This document shows, piece by piece, positions 10,289-20,585 of a stretch of 64,000 nt of DNA. The position numbers and the translations under genes were made by a program. Positions within the stretch are counted from its first letter, which is position 1. Every line of letters begins with the position of its first letter. The notes under the pieces are model-generated. The model was given only the letters and a program-made list of their open reading frames with translations, made no database searches and was not told the DNA's origin. The stretch comes from Cepaea nemoralis (taxonomy: Eukaryota; Mollusca; Gastropoda; Stylommatophora; Helicidae): the NCBI GenBank assembly GCA_014155875.1, contig JACEFZ010011694.1, forward strand, positions 260,224 to 324,223, in the 5' to 3' direction.

Positions 10289-10326
10289 TGCTAGCGTGTA
10301 TAGAGGTCTCCCACTCTGTCCCGTGC

Positions 10327-10346
10327 CTGTACAACAGAAGAGAGTC
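10327..10346 (-). promoter_or_regulatory. Putative 3' splice site of the GPCR exon
   Basis: Read on the minus strand, a pyrimidine-rich stretch (CTCTCTTCTGTTGTACAG) immediately precedes an open extension of the GPCR frame of about twelve codons before the first methionine. A stop codon lies just upstream of the tract. This is consistent with an intron acceptor, so the ATG at 10288 may be internal. Confidence 0.55.
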
Positions 10347-10436
10347 GTTTACAATGCTGTTACTTGACAGTAACCAGACAGTTCACAGACAAATGCTTTC
10401 ATTATCCTTCAGAAAAACCAGCGAGCATCTGCCAGT

Positions 10437-10579
<143 letters not shown>

Positions 10580-10754
10580 GGACTTTATTTTCAACGGGTA
10601 ACAAATTGAGCACGAAGGCCCGTCTTACATTCGGCCCTTCCAATCACTCATCTTTCGTTCACCAGCGTATTGTACATTCACATAGGGATAAAACAAACAT
10701 TGTCAAATGAATGTTGTAAACATAAACAATGCATGTTACCATGTTATGAGACAA

Positions 10755-11257
10755 ATCCCCCACCCACCCACCATCCCCTATCCATCCGCGTGTCCCCCAC
10801 ACACATATCCACCACCAAATGACACACATACTCCTAGGCAAATACATTCCCCATCCATCCACCCATCCCCCACCCACACATCACATACACATCCCCACAA
10901 ACACCATCTCCCCACCCACACACACACATCTCCTACCACCACACACCCCCTGCACACATATTCCCCACCAACCCACACACAAACCCAAGCACACATGCAT
11001 GCACCCACCCACCCATCACCCACCCACACATTCCCCAACCTACACACATCTCCCCACCCACACACCCTCCACTCATCCCATAACTTAATACACTTACCCA
11101 CCCACATATCCTCCACCACCCACTCACACCCCCAACCACTCAGCCAAACACACATACCCCAACCACACATCCCACACCCACACAGACATATTCCCGCCAA
11201 TTCACACATTCCGCACTTACCCACACACAAAACCCGCACCCACCCACACATCCCCCT
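10755..11257. repeat. Low-complexity CCCAC/CACA-rich stretch
   Basis: Cryptically simple sequence made from CCCACCCACACA-like words with almost no G on the plus strand. Reading frames give Pro/Thr/His-rich or Trp/Gly/Val/Cys-rich peptides, which I do not accept as proteins. Confidence 0.9.
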
Positions 11258-11261
<4 letters not shown>

Positions 11262-11346
<85 letters not shown>

Positions 11347-11358
11347 GACAGACAGAGA
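11262..11358. repeat. (GA)n microsatellite with short (CAGA)n end
   Basis: About 40 GA dinucleotides, then acagacagacag. With the (GA)n at 10441 it brackets the C/A-rich stretch. Confidence 0.97.
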
Positions 11359-11679
11359 AAGAGAAAATTAGAAGCACATACACATAGATAAATGACATTC
11401 TGTGCACCTATGGGACTGTCTGCCAGAACTAGTTAGATCATCATCATCTGAGCGCACTTGGACTGTCTACACCTTGTTTAAACTGAAGCACACAAAGAGC
11501 AGGAATACAAAAACCCTTCCATCGCCCTGTTTATTTCTATAGGTACTTCCCCCCTCCCTGTCATATCATCAGAAAATATATCACAACCCCGGCCATTGAC
11601 TTCTCCATTGTGACAATCGTGGGAACAAAATGTCCTATCAATAACTTGTGAGGGAGCTTCAAATGAAAACCTTAATTGT

Positions 11680-11752
11680 GAGTGTGTGTGTGTGAGTGTG
11701 TTTGTGTGTGTGTGCACGTGCGCGCGCGCGTGTGTGTGTGTGTGTGTGTCTG
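11680..11752. repeat. (GT)n microsatellite with a GC-alternating core
   Basis: TG repeats interrupted by gcacgtgcgcgcgcgcg: an alternating purine-pyrimidine tract beside a mariner remnant. Confidence 0.95.
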
Positions 11753-11789
11753 TGACTATATTCTGAGAATAAAATGTCAAGTTTAAATG

Positions 11790-12052
11790 TATCATTTTTC
11801 GATGTAGTCAACACTGCGTTCGATGCAAGCCTCCTACCTCCTACTCAGCTCATACACTTGATGAACTGACAGGCATGCATCACCATACTGGACCTTCTTA
11901 CACAGCTCATACACTTGATGGACTGACAGGCATGCATCACCGTACTGGACCTGCCAATGAATTTCTATAGATTTCACCCCTTCACTGATCAAAAAACGGA
12001 TAACGGAATACTCCTCCTCTTTGGTGCATGTCAAAAGTGGAGCGGCCATCTT
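11790..12052 (-). pseudogene. Internally deleted mariner transposase with a 57-bp tandem duplication
   Basis: The minus strand starts with MAAPLLTCTKEE (ATG at about 12050-12052), followed by the mariner helix-turn-helix region (VIRFLISEGVKSIEIHWQ, QYGDACLS, QVYEL). The QYGDACLS...QVYEL block is duplicated in frame: units 11846-11902 and 11903-11958, 57 bp each. Immediately downstream comes a C-terminal mariner motif, EACIERSVDYIEK, with the catalytic core missing. The parent would be a Tc1/mariner transposase acting on its own TIRs; this copy lacks all catalytic aspartates and is non-functional. TIR edges were not resolved; the downstream side abuts the (GT)n tract. Confidence 0.83.
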
Positions 12053-12116
12053 TAACCCTAGAATTACCATGCAGTCCAAATGGACTCCAGTGTCAGTTCT
12101 CGCTTTAGCTTTCTCT

Positions 12117-12380
12117 CTCTCTCTCTCTCTTTTTGTTTGTATTTGCATATCCTTTACAGGTCATCGCTATCAACATCAGCATCTTTCAGCTGATTGTTGA
12201 TTTCTTAGCAAGATTACGCTCAGTAGTTTGCCATTGCTTTCTGAGCGACCGGCTCACATACCCCGTAAGTTACCGACGCGGAGAGAACCGCTACTGATAC
12301 TCGCGCACGTCACGTTAATCACGAGAGTATACGGCTTTACGGAGAAAGTCGTGTAACTCCTAAACCAGGGAGTCCGGCTC
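12117..12380 (-). mobile_element. tRNA-derived SINE
   Basis: The minus-strand head has TGGTTTAGGAG as a box A-like element. The body matches the family (CAGAAAGCAATGGCAAACTA, ...CTTGCTAAGAAATCA), and the 3' end is CTGTAAAGGATATGCAAATA. Candidate 9-bp TSDs gctttctct lie at 12108-12116 and 12381-12389. It overlies a CT-rich tract at its 3' side. Confidence 0.85.
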
Positions 12381-12413
12381 GCTTTCTCTACTTTTCTTAA
12401 ATTTGCTTGATTA

Positions 12414-12457
12414 CCGTGGTCCTCAACCGGGGGGAATTTTAGGGTTTCGGTGGGGAT

Positions 12458-12492
<35 letters not shown>

Positions 12493-12849
12493 GGGGGTGG
12501 GGGGTAATTAAGATTATTTCAAGATCGTGTTAATACAAGAATCGATTACTTTATATTGATTTTACCTCCATACTTTACGGTTCTGTACTTCTTGCCCTTC
12601 TGAAATTCATTTTATAACGTAAGTAGACCAGCAAATCACGTTTTATGCAGACGTCTAGACTTGTTCTAGTATGTGTTATTACATTTAGCTTCCATTTCTA
12701 CGTATACTGTGTGGAGGCGGGGTTAAGGTTGGGGTCGGGGGAATTTATAGGCAGGAAATACAAAAGGGGGGGGGGGGGGGGGAGAATGACGTTCTGAAAA
12801 TATGGTGAAGAGGTGCATGGGCCAAAAAAAAAAAGATTGAGAACCACTG
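12414..12849. mobile_element. hAT-like MITE with terminal inverted repeats
   Basis: The left end ccgtggtcctcaacc (12414-12428) and the reverse complement of the right end cagtggttctcaatc (12835-12849) agree at 12 of 15 positions. CAGTGGTTCTCAA is a familiar hAT terminal sequence. The interior has no coding capacity and contains two long G runs. I could not find a perfect 8-bp TSD, so the family call is moderate. Confidence 0.7.
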
Positions 12850-13117
12850 CACTTTAATGTGTTTTATATTTTATGACATTGATATCAATATATTCCCCAA
12901 TCACACGCTAAAATATTTTTAAAATACCATGCAAATGACATGTGCTATCATACGTTTTTACACTTATTACCAGCGGGGTCCAACCGCACCCCAATGTATT
13001 TTAAATAGAAAATAATCATATTTTCAGTATTAATTGATATTAAATTGATTACTTCATAACACATTTATTTCGGCTGGTGGGCAAAACTTATTCAAACAAG
13101 AAGACAGCAGTATTTTG
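12850..13117. other. AT-rich spacer
   Basis: Nothing recognised. Confidence 0.5.
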
Positions 13118-13139
13118 AGTTGAGTTGAGTTGAGTTGAG

Positions 13140-13960
13140 TTAAGAACCGACATCACTGCACTCAGGACATTCCCATACGTGCTCCGTCCCCTCGTTCAAC
13201 AGCCAGTGAAGAGTCATACTACTAATTTTTCCCACCACTCTCTCATTTAAAGTTTTCCTGGTCTTCCCGCCAAGTTTTGAGATTCTTCCAGAACCCCTGC
13301 CTATGCCCCGCAATCTCATTCTTTCCACATATGGGTTCTCAATCTGTTCCTCCGCCTTCTCCATCTGGTCCCACAAGCGCACGACCACCTCCCCCTTGTC
13401 CATAGGCAAAATACCACCAAGAGGTGCATTCCCTGCTAGCCTATCAGCCTGTTCATTCCCCTATACACCCGCATGGTCAGGGCAAAATATCCATACAATT
13501 CTCACAATCTGTGACCTCTGAAGCGAAGAGAGCCACTCCACACGAAACATTCCTTTCTCCACCTTGCTAAGCATACTCTTTGAATCTGTAATGAATACAA
13601 CGTATGTTGCAGTAGTCTCCTCTAACCAACGGAATGCTGCTGTTACTGCTTCCACCCCCATTCTCATGCTGGAGGTCGTAGTCTCATATGCCAGACTCTC
13701 CTTTTTTAAGACTCGTCCATTAGCCTTTGCAATAAAACCCCAACCACTCCGTCTGCTTCTCACCACTGACCCACCAGTATAGATCACTATGTCACCTTGA
13801 TGTGTGTTACTTTGGATCAGTTCTTGCACCTCAAACACTATGCGGCCCGCTGCCCATTCTCTGCACTCACGACTCAGTGTTATTATTACATTGTGCCAGT
13901 CCGTGATGTCTTCCGGGACTTCAACCCACTCCTTTTCACTATTGATGGTCTCTAGATGAT
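13140..13960 (-). pseudogene. RNase H domain and C-terminus of the old element
   Basis: Visible RNase H residues include D in YTGGS-type context (the usual YTDGS has become YTGGS, so the first catalytic aspartate is lost), E in MGVEAV, and D in FITDSKSM. After a stop in the DHAGV region, reading continues to HVWECPECSDVGS. The normal PGHAG is PDHAG here. The domain would cleave RNA in the RNA-DNA hybrid during element copying; the YTGGS change alone should inactivate it. Confidence 0.85.
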
Positions 13961-13969
13961 CGTAAAGTC

Positions 13970-14465
13970 AGAATATTATGTAGGGAGGAATAAAAATGTC
14001 AATTGAAACGAGAAAAAGAGTGTTGAAGTGCTTCATAGAACCTGTGCTTTTGTATGGATGTGAAGCCTGAACAATGAGCAGACAAGCTGAAAAACTTCTG
14101 ATGGCTGTAGAAATGTGGTTTTTGGGGAGAATGCAAAGAATTCCATGGACAGACAGAAAAACCAATGAACAAGTTCTTCAAGAAAGAAATGAAGATCGTA
14201 AACCGATTAGAGGCAGACGTTGACAGTCAAAATTTTTTGGACATGTTATGAGAAGAAAGGAATTGGAGAACTTGGTGACAACTGGCTAGATCGAAGGGAA
14301 GAGACCAAGGGGAAGACCGAGAAGTAAATACCTGGATGTCTTGACCACGTAGCATGGTCGAGACAAGAACACTGAGCTGATCCACGACTCTGGTGATCAA
14401 GTGAAATGGCGAATTATGACCGCCCAAGCTTACCGGCATGGCACATGATGGATTGATGGAGTTCA
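13970..14465 (+). mobile_element. RTE-like fragment (family C) inserted in the old RNase H element
   Basis: The plus strand encodes the post-RT region: IETRKRVL, IEPVLLYGCEA, EMWFL, RIPWTDRKTNEQVLQE, FGHVMRR and RPRGRPRS, with several stops. It ends at GGCATGGCACATGATGGATTGATGG. It matches the family C copy at 47630-48499. Host codons read across the insertion site (VCEL on one side, DHLET on the other), although a clear TSD is not visible. Confidence 0.88.
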
Positions 14466-15250
14466 CACACCTGACGTATTGATAATTCTGCCTGTGCCAT
14501 CTAGGACATGCTTCGTCTTAGTCTATGACCTTTGACCATATCCATGGTTTCATGCAGGGGGTGATCCCTATCTGTTGCAACTCTCAGGTACCAGTTGGCC
14601 TGAAGGACCCTATGCCTATTCGTCACTGTTGGTAGCGCCAGGATATGCCTCATGCATATAATTGGTGTGTCCTTTGTGCACCCAAGAATTACCCGCATGG
14701 CAGCATTCTATATGCGCTCCAACGTTTCAAACTGGCTTTTTGATACTGTCAACAGCCCTAAACCATACTCATTGACATAAGCTATTAACTGCTGAAAGAG
14801 CCTGTAAAGCATCCTCTGATCTACGCCGGTTGGTGTCATCGCCCTCACTGCATTAAGTCCCTTATCAGCCTTCATCACCAAAGACCATATATAATCCTTA
14901 AAAGACAAATACCTGTCAAAGTTGATACCCAAGTACTTCAATTTACTCGCTCTACTAAGAGAACATCCATTGAACATAATAGCTTGGATATTATCCAGGG
15001 AGTACCACACAACCGATACCTTGTCTGGGTTTATAACGGCCCCTGCATCCCTGCACCACTCTGCCACAATGTTTACTGCCACCTGTAAGTCTTCCTGCAA
15101 ACTGGCCCCGTCTCTGCCCTGTCTGTAAACCAGCACATCATCTGCAAATGTCAAGATTCTACACACACCTGGTGTCTCAAAAGCTGCGAGTTTGCTGGTG
15201 TAGACATTAAAGAGCACTGGAGACATGGCAGATCTCTGTGGCAACTCAGG
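14466..15250 (-). pseudogene. Reverse transcriptase domain of the old element
   Basis: The minus-strand frame 15244-14708 has MPQRSAMSPVLFNVYTSKL, the catalytic FADDV box, VYRQGRDG and YLGINFDRYLSF. The following frame (14698-14501) continues with MRVILGCTKDTP and HPLHE, then stops at RRSMS. The RT core residues are intact, but the frame is broken between the two parts and upstream. Confidence 0.88.
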
Positions 15251-15259
15251 TGTAATAGT

Positions 15260-17055
15260 ACAAGGGTCAGAAGTCCAGGAACCTATGCGCGGTGCAACCT
15301 TACGCTCATAAAGGACCGCCGCAACCCATCTAACGAGTCAAGGGCAGACCTCCATGTCCAACAGTGTGTATATCGACCGATCATACCTGACCCTGTTATA
15401 CACATCCTCCAGGTCAAGAGCTACCACCACTGTCTCTTGTTTATCCCGGAAGCCACCTTAGACATCAAATACAAAAGTTGCAGCATTGGCTCAGGTGTCC
15501 TTCTCAGACCGGTAACTCCCGAGCCCTTTGGGAAGCAGATTACGACTTTCCAAATGCCGCTGGAGCCTGCGTGCTACTATCTTTTCGAGGACTTTGCCAA
15601 ACGTGTTTTATAGGGTTATGATTCGGTATCCATTAAGTCTGGATTGATCCTTACTTGGCTTTTGGAGTGGGACCAGGTAGCTATGCATCCAATCGTGGGG
15701 TATTTCCGCCGTATTGATGCTTAGGTTGAAACAAAGAGCCATCTCCTCCAAGTTCTCATCATTTATGTTCCTCATATGCTTGTACCTCACCTCATCCCTA
15801 CCTGGCGCTGTTTCTTTTAGCCCGCTTCAGTACCAGTCTAATATCCTCCACCTTAATATCACTGTCCCTAATAGCTCTATCTTGCTGACCCGTCTATTTT
15901 AAAAATCGTGTAAGAAAAACCTCCCCTTTGTCCTTGTCATTTGTCATAGGTCGGTTGTTATCATCATAAACGGTGCCATATGTACCAGGCATCCCCTGTC
16001 TCTTCATCTGCCGGTGCAGCCTCCAGAATTCGCCCAATGTCACATCCCCAACGACTTCATTGATAAACTGTTCCCACTTCATCCTTTTTGGCTCTGCTGC
16101 CTGGCGTTTAAAATCCCGCACCTTTACGTTTTGATAGCCTCCTTCAATTCTGTGTCAACTGAATTGTTTGCTCTCCGCACCCTCTGCCAATTCCTTATGG
16201 CCGCCCTCTTTTCCCTCCATGAATTCTCCACCTCTGGTGTCCACCATGGTGGTTGGGTAAAGATTCTTCTTGTTGGTTTAGATCTTCCTTGTGATCTAAG
16301 ACGCCCCAAGAGCGAAGAGTGGTTGCAATCATAACTGAATGCCCTGAGAGCTCTTATAGCCCTAACTGTGGACTTAGGTATCAGCACAGAACAGGGGAGG
16401 TGGTCGCTCCCATGGTCCCCAAAGGACAGCCCAGTCTATGTCTGAAGCCGCCTCTCAGGATACAAGCGCCAGGTCGACGGCCGTGTTGGGGTCCCCCTGT
16501 CTCATTGCTGGCCTAGAGGGTATCCCGTCATTTAAACAGACAACATCCGTCTCAAGCAAGGCCTCAGCAAGAGCAGTACCATGTCTGTTCTCTCCCGACC
16601 TTTGCGCGGGCATTGAAGTCATAACATATCAGATACCTGGTACCAGGGGTATCCACTGAACCTTTCAACCAGTCCCAACTCTCTCTCTGCTTATACAAGA
16701 TTCCCCACTCACATATATATTTATCAGGTTCCAGCTGTATCGGCCGATTTGTATCCGCATTCTCTGCACCTCTTTACTCTCCTGACCCCACCCACTCACA
16801 TCCAGTATCGAATGCTGTAAACCATCCTTGACCGCCAGAGCCTGCCCATGTCTTCCCTGCACGGCTGGGTTAATGTAACATGACACTTACAAGAATTTGT
16901 CTTCAGTTCTTGTAACATCAGGACATCAACATCGAGACCAAATTCTCCGATATTGGTCCTCGTTGCATTGCACTACGGAAATTCCAATACCCAACACGTA
17001 TATTTTTTAGTCCCAAACTATCCGTTTTCCTCCTATCCCTTCTGGCTTCTCCCCT
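15260..17055 (-). pseudogene. Endonuclease and RT N-terminal part of the old element
   Basis: From 5' to 3' on the minus strand: a leader PSFITPSTPRGEARRDRR, then the endonuclease start IRVGYWNFRSA (about 16990), NLINIYV (about 16720), FTQPPWWTPEVENSW (about 16250), EFWRLHRQMKRQGMPGTYG (about 15990), GYRIITL (about 15610) and a glycine-rich bridge into the RT. Many frameshifts interrupt it. In the parent, this apurinic-type nuclease nicks target DNA to prime reverse transcription. Confidence 0.82.
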
Positions 17056-18526
17056 TGGTGTACTTGGTGTGATGAAGCTGGGGCAATGGTCAACCCAACA
17101 AAGGCAACAGTGACTTGGTTCTCGTTGAATAATCATATTGTCACAACTCCAACACCAACTGTAATGCTGTGTTCAGAGACGGTGGAAAGAACGCAGGCAA
17201 TGAATTACCTGGGGATACGGTTTGATCGAAGCCTTGCTTATAATGTGCACATAGACCAGGTGATAACAAAGGCCAAGCGGGTTTTGGCAGCGATGCGGGT
17301 GATGGCGGCAGCAAACTGTGAGCAGCGCCATCTATGTCTTCTGTACGAGGGGCTGGTCATGTCTGTTTTGGAGTATGCAATGGCAATCCTGACTCTCAGC
17401 CATAAGCAGATAGAAAGGATGGAAAGGATACAGAATGAAGCTATGCGCATTATTCTTGGATGTACAAGAGATACAGCATGCAGGGCGATGCGCTACCTTC
17501 TTGATTTTCCAACCATTGAAGAGAGAATACAAGTTTGCAGGGACCGCGCCTACCTCAGAATTAACGCAAACACACAACATCCACTGCATAGTGAAATTAG
17601 GAAGGTGAAGGGCAGCAGGTTAAAAAGAGGACGGTCGTGGATGGGTCAAGCCGAAGACATTCTTCAACAGGTGTTTTCACTTGAGGACTTAGAACCTGGC
17701 GAGGAGTGGGTGCAAGTGCCAACAGACTTCTGCACATCCTTTTCAGTTTGCATCCAACTAGATAGAAAATGCAGACAAGAAAATCCGGCTGCTGTTGAGG
17801 CTGAAGTACAAGCGTTGATTTTCGAGAATTCGCTAGACGGTGACGCGGTCATCTACACAGATGGGTCGGTCGTCCGACATGTGAGAAGCTCATGGGCCTT
17901 TACAGCTCGGGCCGGAGGGAGAATTGTGAAGGAGGACTCTGGTGCTTTCACTGAAACCACAAGTAGCCTGACCATGGAAGTCATGGCAGTAAGTAAAGCA
18001 ATAACATGGCTCGAGACACAGACATTCACTAGGGCTTGTTTCCTTAGCGACTCAATGAACATGATCAAGAGGATAGAGGAGGGGTCGATCCGAAGAGAAT
18101 GGTTGCTGCCTCTGAAGCGGTCTCGGCTGGCAAAGATTAGTTTCATCTTCGTGCTAGGGCATGCGGGAGTACAAGGAAATGAGTGGGCTGACAAGCTCGC
18201 AGGTGAGGCTACTGTGGAGGGCGGACGCGCCATGGACCAGGCTGACATTCTGAATGCTCTACGAGAAGTGAGACTTTTGCGAGAACCAAGTGATGACTGT
18301 GAATCTACAACAATGGCCAGACTGCGGGAGCAGCAAATTAAAAGAGGGGTGGCCAAACAAGAACACTACGCAGGAAGCCAAAGAAGATTGATAAACCAAC
18401 ACAGAACTGGCGTCGTTAGCCGCTACACGCTGCGGGATTTGCTGAGGAGGGGATCCGAGCACTTATGGACTGAATGGTTCGATGTGCAACGAGGATGATC
18501 TGTCGACTAACTAACTAACTAACTAA
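17056..18526 (+). mobile_element. 5'-truncated RNase H retrotransposon inserted in the old element
   Basis: The insertion begins in the RT just after the catalytic box (WCDEAGAMVNPTKATVTW) and runs to a (CTAA)n tail at about 18506-18526. Perfect 10-bp TSDs cttctcccct lie at 17046-17055 and 18527-18536, giving exact limits. It faces the older element head to head, but the TSD and the subfamily difference show two separate insertions rather than one inverted copy. Confidence 0.93.
17086..18498 (+). CDS. Retrotransposon RT thumb plus RNase H (470 codons)
   Basis: The frame is open from the RT palm end (MVNPTKATVTWFS, YLGIRFDRSL, AMRIILGCTRDTACRAMRYL) through RNase H. Catalytic residues are present in YTDGS (about residue 259), TMEVMA, LSDSMNM and WADKLAG; the PGHAG motif reads LGHAG. 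The reading frame shifts near its end: SEHLWT is followed by EWFD instead of the CPEC motif of the 6643 copy. The natural start is absent because of 5' truncation. It would encode replication functions but is a truncated copy. Confidence 0.88.
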   Translation: MVNPTKATVTWFSLNNHIVTTPTPTVMLCSETVERTQAMNYLGIRFDRSLAYNVHIDQVITKAKRVLAAMRVMAAANCEQRHLCLLYEGLVMSVLEYAMAILTLSHKQIERMERIQNEAMRIILGCTRDTACRAMRYLLDFPTIEERIQVCRDRAYLRINANTQHPLHSEIRKVKGSRLKRGRSWMGQAEDILQQVFSLEDLEPGEEWVQVPTDFCTSFSVCIQLDRKCRQENPAAVEAEVQALIFENSLDGDAVIYTDGSVVRHVRSSWAFTARAGGRIVKEDSGAFTETTSSLTMEVMAVSKAITWLETQTFTRACFLSDSMNMIKRIEEGSIRREWLLPLKRSRLAKISFIFVLGHAGVQGNEWADKLAGEATVEGGRAMDQADILNALREVRLLREPSDDCESTTMARLREQQIKRGVAKQEHYAGSQRRLINQHRTGVVSRYTLRDLLRRGSEHLWTEWFDVQRG

Positions 18527-18536
18527 CTTCTCCCCT

Positions 18537-18930
18537 ATATCTTCTCCTCCGCTTCATTTTCTCCCCCCTGGCTGTTGTCAAAGGTATCGAGCAAAAAACC
18601 ACGTACTCCGTTCCTCCGGCGATGATTCTTTTTATTTTCCATAGTTGGTTTGATTTAAAGGCAGGAGCTAACCGGTTAACCTAGTAGAGCCTGCCTGCTA
18701 GGGAAGAGGCAGGGGATGTCACTCAGGAGTCTATACGCTTGGCGCCGCCCCGCCCGCATATCAGGCGTTCCACGTTCACGACCAACTCACCCGTGGCCAT
18801 TCAGTCCTCGGCACGTCGGTTCACCTTAAACTTGGGGGTTTGTAATCGAAGTTTTCCATCTTCTAGATTGGCCGCTGTCATAGCTAACTGGCCCAATCTA
18901 CCCGGGGGCAAGAGGGTCTAGCGCCTCATT
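18537..18930 (-). other. Possible 5' leader of the old RNase H element
   Basis: Because the 17056-18526 insertion is bounded by TSDs, this sequence was once contiguous with 17055 and so may be the 5' untranslated region or ORF1 of the minus-strand element. The minus frame has short open stretches but no recognised motif. Confidence 0.35.
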
Positions 18931-19079
18931 TCTGGCTAGCACAGTAGATACATATATACGGGAAACAAAAAATATTTCACACAATATCTATTAAATAGTA
19001 CATAATATATAGCTAATGTCACTACACAACACTGTGATATTGTGATAGTGCGTGAAGAAAGCCCAGATTGCAATATCGG

Positions 19080-19745
19080 TGTCACTTTTCTCTTCCAATG
19101 GCCGCCACAAACTGTTCCCAAGCTACGTATCTACCTCCAACGACATACATGGAACACACTTCATCTGCCAGCGCTCATGTTGAGCAACTGTCCGGTCTTT
19201 TTCCTGTTGGTAAAAACCCATCTCCACAAATGCCATGGTGCATTAATTTCTCACCACCATGTCGTGTCGGCGATCTCCTGAGCAGCCGAAGTTAGCCTTC
19301 CGACACGAGGTCAGAAAAAGTGGCCTGGAAGTTCAGGTGACCGTGAGTCATCAGCTGACACATCGCTTTCTGCATTTCTGTTGTCTTCAGTTATATTAAA
19401 AACTGCAAGAGCACTTCCATGGCAGGAAGCCTGCACCTCACAAAAGTGGAGTACGCAATCAATACCACCCATGAATTGAAAGCTGCGTTCTAGACCTTAC
19501 ACAGCATCATGGGAATATAATAGATATCCGGGCGTATCTTTGGGTCTGTGTACATATCCAGAATTGTATCATCATCACTGAAGGTGGATTTCCTCGCTCC
19601 TGGAGTCACCATCCACGGCTATTGGGGCAAGACAACACGTTGAGATGTAATCTGATATTTGTGCTGTAAGCTGTTGTAAGGCTACATATCTACCTCCAAC
19701 GACAAACATGGAACACACTTCAGCTGCCAGAGCTCATTCAGTGAT
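19080..19745 (-). pseudogene. Duplicated fragments of an unrecognised coding sequence
   Basis: Two related stretches (about 19121-19180 and 19680-19740) encode on the minus strand ALADEVCSMYVVGGRYVA and ALAAEVCSMFVVGGRYVA. Each is preceded by an in-frame TGA and followed by a longer open stretch (EQFVAAIG; LQQLTAQISDYIS). The substitutions look protein-preserving, but I do not recognise the family. They could be exons or remnants of an unknown mobile-element protein. No splice structure was established. Confidence 0.35.
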
Positions 19746-20585
19746 GAAACTGTCCATGTGTGATGTCACTGTGTTGGTATCCACAAGGAATTCAGACGTA
19801 TTACAACAGCTGTTTCCTGCCTTATCCCGTGCTACTATGAAGCTCACAAACGTACTCAAGTGTTACAGATGCAGCCTGAACCATATTGCCCTGTATGGAT
19901 GTGACTGCCTCAGCGTAAGAGAGGTATCCTGTAAATCATCATGACAAGTGACATCATTCTCATCTGTCCAGAAATCAGGACAGCTTTCGTCCAGTCCGTG
20001 AACGCCACATTCACAAACTGACACCCAGGACCAAATGAAACCGGCTCACATGGGACACCAGAGGGGCAGCTTCCATTCTCATGGTTACAGATGCCATTTT
20101 ACAAATGACATTGCCATGTGTAACATACACCTACACCTTTGTCCAAACAATTCATTGTTACCATCTTGGCGTGTGGCTGTCGGAAACATAACTCTCCCAC
20201 ATAGATAGTTGAGCACCAAAAAAGCAGTGAAGACATCAGTAATCTGGTTTACTTCTTACGTTGAGCTCTGTAGTGCTGAGACAACGACATAACAAAGCTC
20301 TGGTAATTACATAGCAGATCTTGATTTGTTTTAAAGTTGTGGCAGACACAACAATGTTTAACAATGTATAGTTCTGTGTAAAGTATCGGCTGCAACACAT
20401 TCTGCTTGAGATTGTCATTGTTCTTGATATATTTCCTGACAGATTAGGCATCTTATCTTCCGGCTGTGAACATAAAGTCTTTCATCAATTGAAATTGTTA
20501 AGGAAAATTCCCCTGTCAGAACATAAAACAATGTTCGTCCTAACGGACGAAAAGGTTTCCCCACCATTTTTCCCTCAGTATTTTT
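19746..20585. other. Unrecognised spacer
   Basis: No gene or repeat recognised. Confidence 0.45.

Larger units (their letters stand above)
13118..17055 (-). mobile_element. Old RNase H-bearing non-LTR retrotransposon, near full length, degenerate
   Basis: On the minus strand the element reads endonuclease (about 17000-16130), RT (about 16120-14600), connection and RNase H (about 14560-13140), and ends in a pentanucleotide tail (ACTCA)n at about 13118-13140. Numerous stops and frameshifts break it. Two younger insertions mark it: a family C RTE-like fragment at 13970-14465 and a plus-strand RNase H element at 17056. Its 5' region may resume at 18537. The protein is a different subfamily from the 6286 and 17056 copies (RHILALPTV against RYLLDFPT). 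Confidence 0.88.

Noticed and set aside
10707..11407. Histidine/threonine/proline-rich and cysteine/tryptophan-rich proteins
   Set aside because: Frames through C/A-rich low-complexity DNA and GA repeats, with no recognisable domain.
13118..18526. Twin-priming inversion of one retrotransposon
   Set aside because: Both head-to-head parts have their own 3' tails, belong to different subfamilies, and the plus-strand part has its own TSD.
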